Origin: Variovorax sp. Root473
GTDB lineage: Bacteria; Pseudomonadota; Gammaproteobacteria; Burkholderiales; Burkholderiaceae_C
NCBI RefSeq assembly: GCF_001426505.1
Contig: NZ_LMEV01000003.1
Coordinates: 7,955 to 62,335, forward strand
Direction: 5' to 3'
Length of the DNA: 54,381 nucleotides
Shown here: piece by piece, positions 50,802-54,381 of the stretch
How positions within the stretch are numbered: position 1 is the stretch's first letter
Layout of the letters: each line of letters begins with the position of its first letter
The notes under the pieces: generated by a model
Told to the model about the DNA's origin: nothing
Seen by the model: the letters and a program-made list of their open reading frames with translations, nothing else
The model's database searches: none
Program-made: the position numbers and the translations under genes

Positions 50802-51776
50802 ATGCAGGCCAATCAACCTGACTTCTTGGTTTTCACCGGCAACGCCAATCCCGGCCTTGCTGCAGAAATCGCGCAAAACCTCGGCACTTCGCTGGGCGCT
50901 GCACGCGTCGGTCGCTTCTCTGACGGTGAAGTCACCGTCGAGATCAATCAGAACGTGCGTGCACGCGACGTGTTCGTGGTGCAGTCGACCTGCGCACCGA
51001 CCAACGAAAACCTGATGGAACTGCTGATCATGGTCGATGCGCTCAAGCGCGCTTCGGCCGAGCGGATCAGCGCCGTCATCCCCTACTTCGGCTACGCCCG
51101 CCAGGACCGCCGCCCGCGCTCGAGCCGCGTGCCGATCTCGGCCAAGGTGGTCGCCAACCTGCTGGAAACCGTGGGCGTCGAGCGCGTGCTCACCATGGAC
51201 CTGCACGCCGACCAGATCCAGGGCTTCTTCGACATTCCGGTCGACAACATCTACGCCTCGCCAGTGCTGCTGGGCGACCTGCGCCAGAAGAACTACGAAG
51301 ACCTGATCGTGGTCTCGCCCGACGTCGGCGGTGTGGTCCGCGCCCGTGCGCTGGCCAAGCAATTGAACTGCGACCTCGCCATCATCGACAAGCGCCGCCC
51401 GAAGGCCAATGTCAGCGAAGTCATGAACGTCATCGGCGAGATCGACGGCCGCAACTGCGTGATCATGGACGACATGATCGACACGGCCGGCACGCTGGTC
51501 AAAGCGGCCGAAGTGCTGAAGGAGCGTGGCGCCAAGAGCGTGTACGCCTACTGCACGCACCCGATCTTCTCGGGCCCGGCCATCGAACGCCTCTCCAAGG
51601 GCGCAGCCCTCGACGAAGTGGTCGTGACCAACACCATCCCTCTTTCCGACGCGGCCGTCGCGTGCGGAAAGATCCGCCAGCTCTCCGTGGCACCGCTGAT
51701 CGCCGAAACGATCCAGCGCATTGCCAAGGGCGAGTCGGTGATGAGTTTGTTCTCGGACCAGGACAACCTGTTCTGA
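50802..51776 (+). CDS. prs: Ribose-phosphate pyrophosphokinase
   Basis: A 324-residue enzyme that makes PRPP from ribose-5-phosphate and ATP, feeding nucleotide, His and Trp synthesis. The start [20 protein letters not shown] is typical, and upstream frame extensions run through the tRNA. The flexible [16 protein letters not shown] loop, the [17 protein letters not shown] region and the PRPP-binding [20 protein letters not shown] are all present. ATG 50802 has only a weak ribosome-binding site. Ends at a clean terminator before rplY. Confidence 0.96.
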   Translation: MQANQPDFLVFTGNANPGLAAEIAQNLGTSLGAARVGRFSDGEVTVEINQNVRARDVFVVQSTCAPTNENLMELLIMVDALKRASAERISAVIPYFGYARQDRRPRSSRVPISAKVVANLLETVGVERVLTMDLHADQIQGFFDIPVDNIYASPVLLGDLRQKNYEDLIVVSPDVGGVVRARALAKQLNCDLAIIDKRRPKANVSEVMNVIGEIDGRNCVIMDDMIDTAGTLVKAAEVLKERGAKSVYAYCTHPIFSGPAIERLSKGAALDEVVVTNTIPLSDAAVACGKIRQLSVAPLIAETIQRIAKGESVMSLFSDQDNLF

Positions 51777-51794
51777 CCTGAGAGCGATAAAGCG

Positions 51795-51816
51795 GGCCTC
51801 CTTCGGAGGCCTTTTT
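51795..51816 (+). terminator. Rho-independent terminator of prs
   Basis: GGCCTCC-TTC-GGAGGCC followed by five T, about 20 nt after the stop codon. Confidence 0.9.
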
Positions 51817-51862
51817 GAACCGGAGTCGCACTGGTCGCGGTGGACTCTCACAGGAGCTAGTT

Positions 51863-52516
51863 ATGAAATTCGTCGCTTATGAGCGCGCAAAGCAGGGCAC
51901 GGGTGCGAGCCGCCGTCTCCGCATCACGGGCAAGACCCCGGGCATCGTCTACGGTGGTGACACCCAGCCGCAACTGATCGAAGTCGATCACAACGCGCTG
52001 TGGCACGCCCTGAAGAAGGAAGCCTTCCACTCGTCAGTCCTCGAAATGGACCTCGGCGGTGCCGTCACCAAGGTGCTGCTGCGCGACGTGCAATACCACC
52101 CGTTCCGCCAGCTGGTGCAACACATCGACTTCCAACGCGTCGATGCGAAGACCCGCATGAACATGAAGGTGCCGCTTCACTTCAAGGGCGAAGAAGAGTC
52201 CGACGCCGTCAAGCTGGATCACAACCTCGTGAACCACGTGATGACCGAACTGGAAATCAACTGCCTGCCGAGCGATCTGCCTGAATTCATCGAGATCGAC
52301 CTCTCGGGCCTGAAGAAGAACGCCACGCTGCACGTCAACGACATCAAGCTGCCCAAGGGCGTGAAGTTCGTGAGCCACGGCAAGACCAACCCCGTCATCG
52401 TGTCGGCCGTGCCGCCGCTGGTCTCGGAAGAGCCGGCACCCGCTGCCGAAGGCGCTGCTGCCGAAGGCGCTGCCGCCGCTGGCAAGCCCGCCGCCAAGAC
52501 GGCCAAGAAGAAGTAA
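51863..52516 (+). CDS. rplY: Ribosomal protein L25, CTC (general stress) type
   Basis: A 217-residue protein from ATG 51863, preceded by AGGAG. The N-terminal L25 domain (about 1-95; [40 protein letters not shown]) binds 5S rRNA. A TL5/CTC C-terminal domain (about 100-190; [20 protein letters not shown]) follows. The tail is Ala/Glu/Lys-rich and ends KTAKKK. This long form is normal outside the Enterobacteria. It sits between prs and pth, the conserved order. Confidence 0.96.
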   Translation: MKFVAYERAKQGTGASRRLRITGKTPGIVYGGDTQPQLIEVDHNALWHALKKEAFHSSVLEMDLGGAVTKVLLRDVQYHPFRQLVQHIDFQRVDAKTRMNMKVPLHFKGEEESDAVKLDHNLVNHVMTELEINCLPSDLPEFIEIDLSGLKKNATLHVNDIKLPKGVKFVSHGKTNPVIVSAVPPLVSEEPAPAAEGAAAEGAAAAGKPAAKTAKKK

Positions 52517-52542
52517 TCCTCTTTCTTTCCGTCCGCGAACAG

Positions 52543-52567
52543 AAGGCCCGCCTCGTGCGGGCCTTTT
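52543..52567 (+). terminator. Rho-independent terminator of rplY
   Basis: AAGGCCCGC-CTCG-TGCGGGCCTTTT, about 27 nt after the stop codon. Confidence 0.88.
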
Positions 52568-52597
52568 GCTTTGTCGGGCGGCGAGATAATTCCCGCC

Positions 52598-53233
52598 ATG
52601 ATCAAGCTGTTTGTCGGCCTCGGAAATCCGGGCCCCGAGTACGAAGCCACGCGCCACAACGCCGGCTTCTGGTGGATCGACGCGCTCGCGCGCGACTGGA
52701 AGCTCAACCTCGTGCCCGAGCGCGGCTACCACGGCCTCGCGGCACGCGCGAACATCGGCGGTCAGAGCATCTGGCTGCTGGAACCGCAGACCTTCATGAA
52801 CCTGTCGGGCAAGTCGGTGGCCGCGCTGGCGCGCTTCTTCAAGATCGCGCCCGAGGAAATCCTCGTGGTGCATGACGAACTCGACGTGGTGCCCGGCCAG
52901 GCCAAGCTCAAGTTCGGCGGCAGCCATGCCGGCCACAACGGGCTACGCGACATCCACGCCCAGCTCGGCACTGGCGACTACTGGCGCCTGCGGCTGGGCA
53001 TCGGCCATCCCGGCGTGAAGTCGGAGGTCGTCAACTGGGTGCTCAAGAAGCCGCTCAAGGAACAGCGCGAAGCCATTGAAGACGCCATCGTGCGCACCTT
53101 GCATGCCGCCCCTGCACTGGTGGCCGGCGAAATGGAAAAAGCCACGCTGATGATTCACACGAGCAAACCGCCGCGGCCCAAGCCGCCGAGGCGGGAGCCC
53201 GGCGACGGAGGCACGACGCCTGCCGCCACCTAG
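52598..53233 (+). CDS. pth: Peptidyl-tRNA hydrolase
   Basis: A 211-residue enzyme that frees tRNA from stalled peptidyl-t[23 protein letters not shown] holds the conserved Asn and catalytic His. [20 protein letters not shown] and [20 protein letters not shown] follow, then [19 protein letters not shown] Pro/Lys-rich tail of about 25 residues follows the core and is longer than in E. coli (194). Start ATG 52598 lacks a clear Shine-Dalgarno sequence; it follows the rplY terminator, so it probably has its own promoter. Confidence 0.96.
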   Translation: MIKLFVGLGNPGPEYEATRHNAGFWWIDALARDWKLNLVPERGYHGLAARANIGGQSIWLLEPQTFMNLSGKSVAALARFFKIAPEEILVVHDELDVVPGQAKLKFGGSHAGHNGLRDIHAQLGTGDYWRLRLGIGHPGVKSEVVNWVLKKPLKEQREAIEDAIVRTLHAAPALVAGEMEKATLMIHTSKPPRPKPPRREPGDGGTTPAAT

Positions 53234-53270
53234 CCGGCCACGGGAGTGCAGGGAGGGAGAGAACCCAAAA

Positions 53271-53768
53271 ATGAGAAGAAGAACGACGAAGAAAAAGAAG
53301 ACCGACGAAGCCGCAAGCAAAGCGGCAGCAAATCGGGTGCTGGCTGTTTTTGCCATTGCGCTGTCCGCGGCCTCCCTGCACGCTTCCGCCCAGACTTGGC
53401 GATGCGGCAACACCTACTCCGATCAGCCGTGCGAGGGTGGACGGACCGTGAAGGTGGAGGACGGACGAAGCGATGCGGACCGCCAGGCGTCGGAAGACGC
53501 CACGCGCCGCAACGAACGCAGCGCTGGCCGGCTGACGCGCAGCCGCCAGTTGCTGGAGCGGGAGGCACTCGACCGGCGCGGTCCCACGACCTTCGATGCG
53601 GGGCGCTTCGCCTCCGACGCGCAGCCGCTCACGCGCGCCGAACAGGCCGCTCAGGCTCGCCAGCGCAAGCAGGCGGCCGAGCCCCGCCCGACGAGCGCAC
53701 GCTTCAACAGCCCATCGGCTGGCGACGAGGTCCCAAAGGAGGCCGGAAAGAAGAAAAAGAAGAAGTAA
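53271..53768 (+). CDS. Small exported Cys-containing protein (DUF4124-like)
   Basis: A 165-residue protein. A strongly Lys/Arg-rich N-terminus precedes a hydrophobic signal segment (about 23-40; VLAVFAIALSAASLHASA). The mature start WRCGNTYSDQPCEGGRTV carries two Cys, as in the DUF4124 family of periplasmic proteins. The remainder is Arg/Glu/Ala-rich, probably helical, and ends in KKKKKK. The unusually long basic start may simply reflect an upstream start choice. Function is unknown. It follows pth by 37 bp and may share its transcript. Confidence 0.7.
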   Translation: MRRRTTKKKKTDEAASKAAANRVLAVFAIALSAASLHASAQTWRCGNTYSDQPCEGGRTVKVEDGRSDADRQASEDATRRNERSAGRLTRSRQLLEREALDRRGPTTFDAGRFASDAQPLTRAEQAAQARQRKQAAEPRPTSARFNSPSAGDEVPKEAGKKKKKK

Positions 53769-53777
53769 CCGCCCGGC

Positions 53778-54143
<366 letters not shown>

Positions 54144-54225
54144 TCAGGGCGGTCCGGCGAGGAGCCACAAAGTTCACAGCCGAGGCACGGTTGTTGCAGC
54201 AGTCAGTTATGCTGCGGCCCGCCCC

Positions 54226-54381
54226 ATGAGTCTGTTTCTATTCAAGCGCATCGCCACGCTCCTCGGCACCCTGATCGGCGCCTCGGTCATTGTTTTCCTG
54301 GTCCTGGAGATCCTGCCCGGCAATGCCGCGCAGATGCTCATGGGCCCGGACGCCTCGCCCGATGCCGTGGCCGCCCTGGCC
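54226..54381 (+). CDS. DppB-like ABC transporter permease, 5' part
   Basis: Only the first 52 codons are in the window. They read MSLFLFKRIATLLGTLIGAS, then VIVFLVLEILPGNAAQMLMG. This is the standard first membrane helix and the LPGN/ALLP-type loop of DppB/OppB inner-membrane permeases for di- and oligopeptides. The substrate-binding protein and second permease are presumably nearby outside the window. The 145-bp gap before it contains a GC-rich dyad region and no clear promoter. Confidence 0.85.
   Translation, partial: MSLFLFKRIATLLGTLIGASVIVFLVLEILPGNAAQMLMGPDASPDAVAALA

Overview
The window is high-GC betaproteobacterial chromosome, most likely Comamonadaceae and close to Variovorax. The evidence is a Burkholderiales-type general porin, a Bug/TctC solute-binding protein beside AtuA-family genes, an HU protein with a Lys/Ala tail, and housekeeping gene orders (yicC-gmk-rpoZ-spoT; lolB-ispE-tRNA-Gln-prs-rplY-pth). 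The taxon is inferred from protein resemblance only. I ran no searches.

Layout. 1-3.2 kb: end of a quinone-oxidoreductase-like gene, a porin, a small anchored protein and a PrsW-like intramembrane protease. 3.3-4.0 kb: an NlpD-like LysM/LytM lipoprotein (minus). 4.0-18.5 kb: an accessory minus-strand block of four exported DUF11-repeat proteins (186+ to about 2,400 aa), one with a predicted outer-membrane barrel at its C-terminus. The block is led by a very AT-rich upstream region with a perfect 13-bp inverted repeat. 18.8-19.65 kb: two decayed genes (YbhN-like and hybrid-kinase remnants), followed by tRNA-Ser.

19.8-24.5 kb: minus-strand run Ser/Thr kinase, PP2C phosphatase, rph, rdgB, hemW. 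It is divergent from yicC-gmk-rpoZ-spoT (24.5-28.7 kb). 28.7-31 kb: greB, a secreted SNase-like protein, and an HU gene between two identical tRNA-Arg(ACG) genes. 31-38.5 kb: an accessory segment with a hypothetical membrane protein, two LysR regulators each divergent from its likely target genes, a CMD protein plus NHL-repeat protein, and an AtuA / AtuA-C-like / TctC operon. A tRNA with anticodon CAT follows.

38.6-54.4 kb is core: hrcA divergent from nadK-recN-rapZ; then mutM, a dynamin-like GTPase and mutY on the minus strand. Next come a TPR protein, lolB, ispE, tRNA-Gln, prs, rplY and pth, then a small exported Cys-containing protein, a YfhL-type ferredoxin and the start of a DppB-like permease.

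The best candidate for an under-described system is the DUF11 cluster. It looks like a multi-component surface or outer-membrane assembly with acidic Asp-rich loops resembling calcium-binding sites, homopolymeric G8 tracts in the two largest downstream genes, and a compositionally foreign regulatory region. Most other genes are ordinary.
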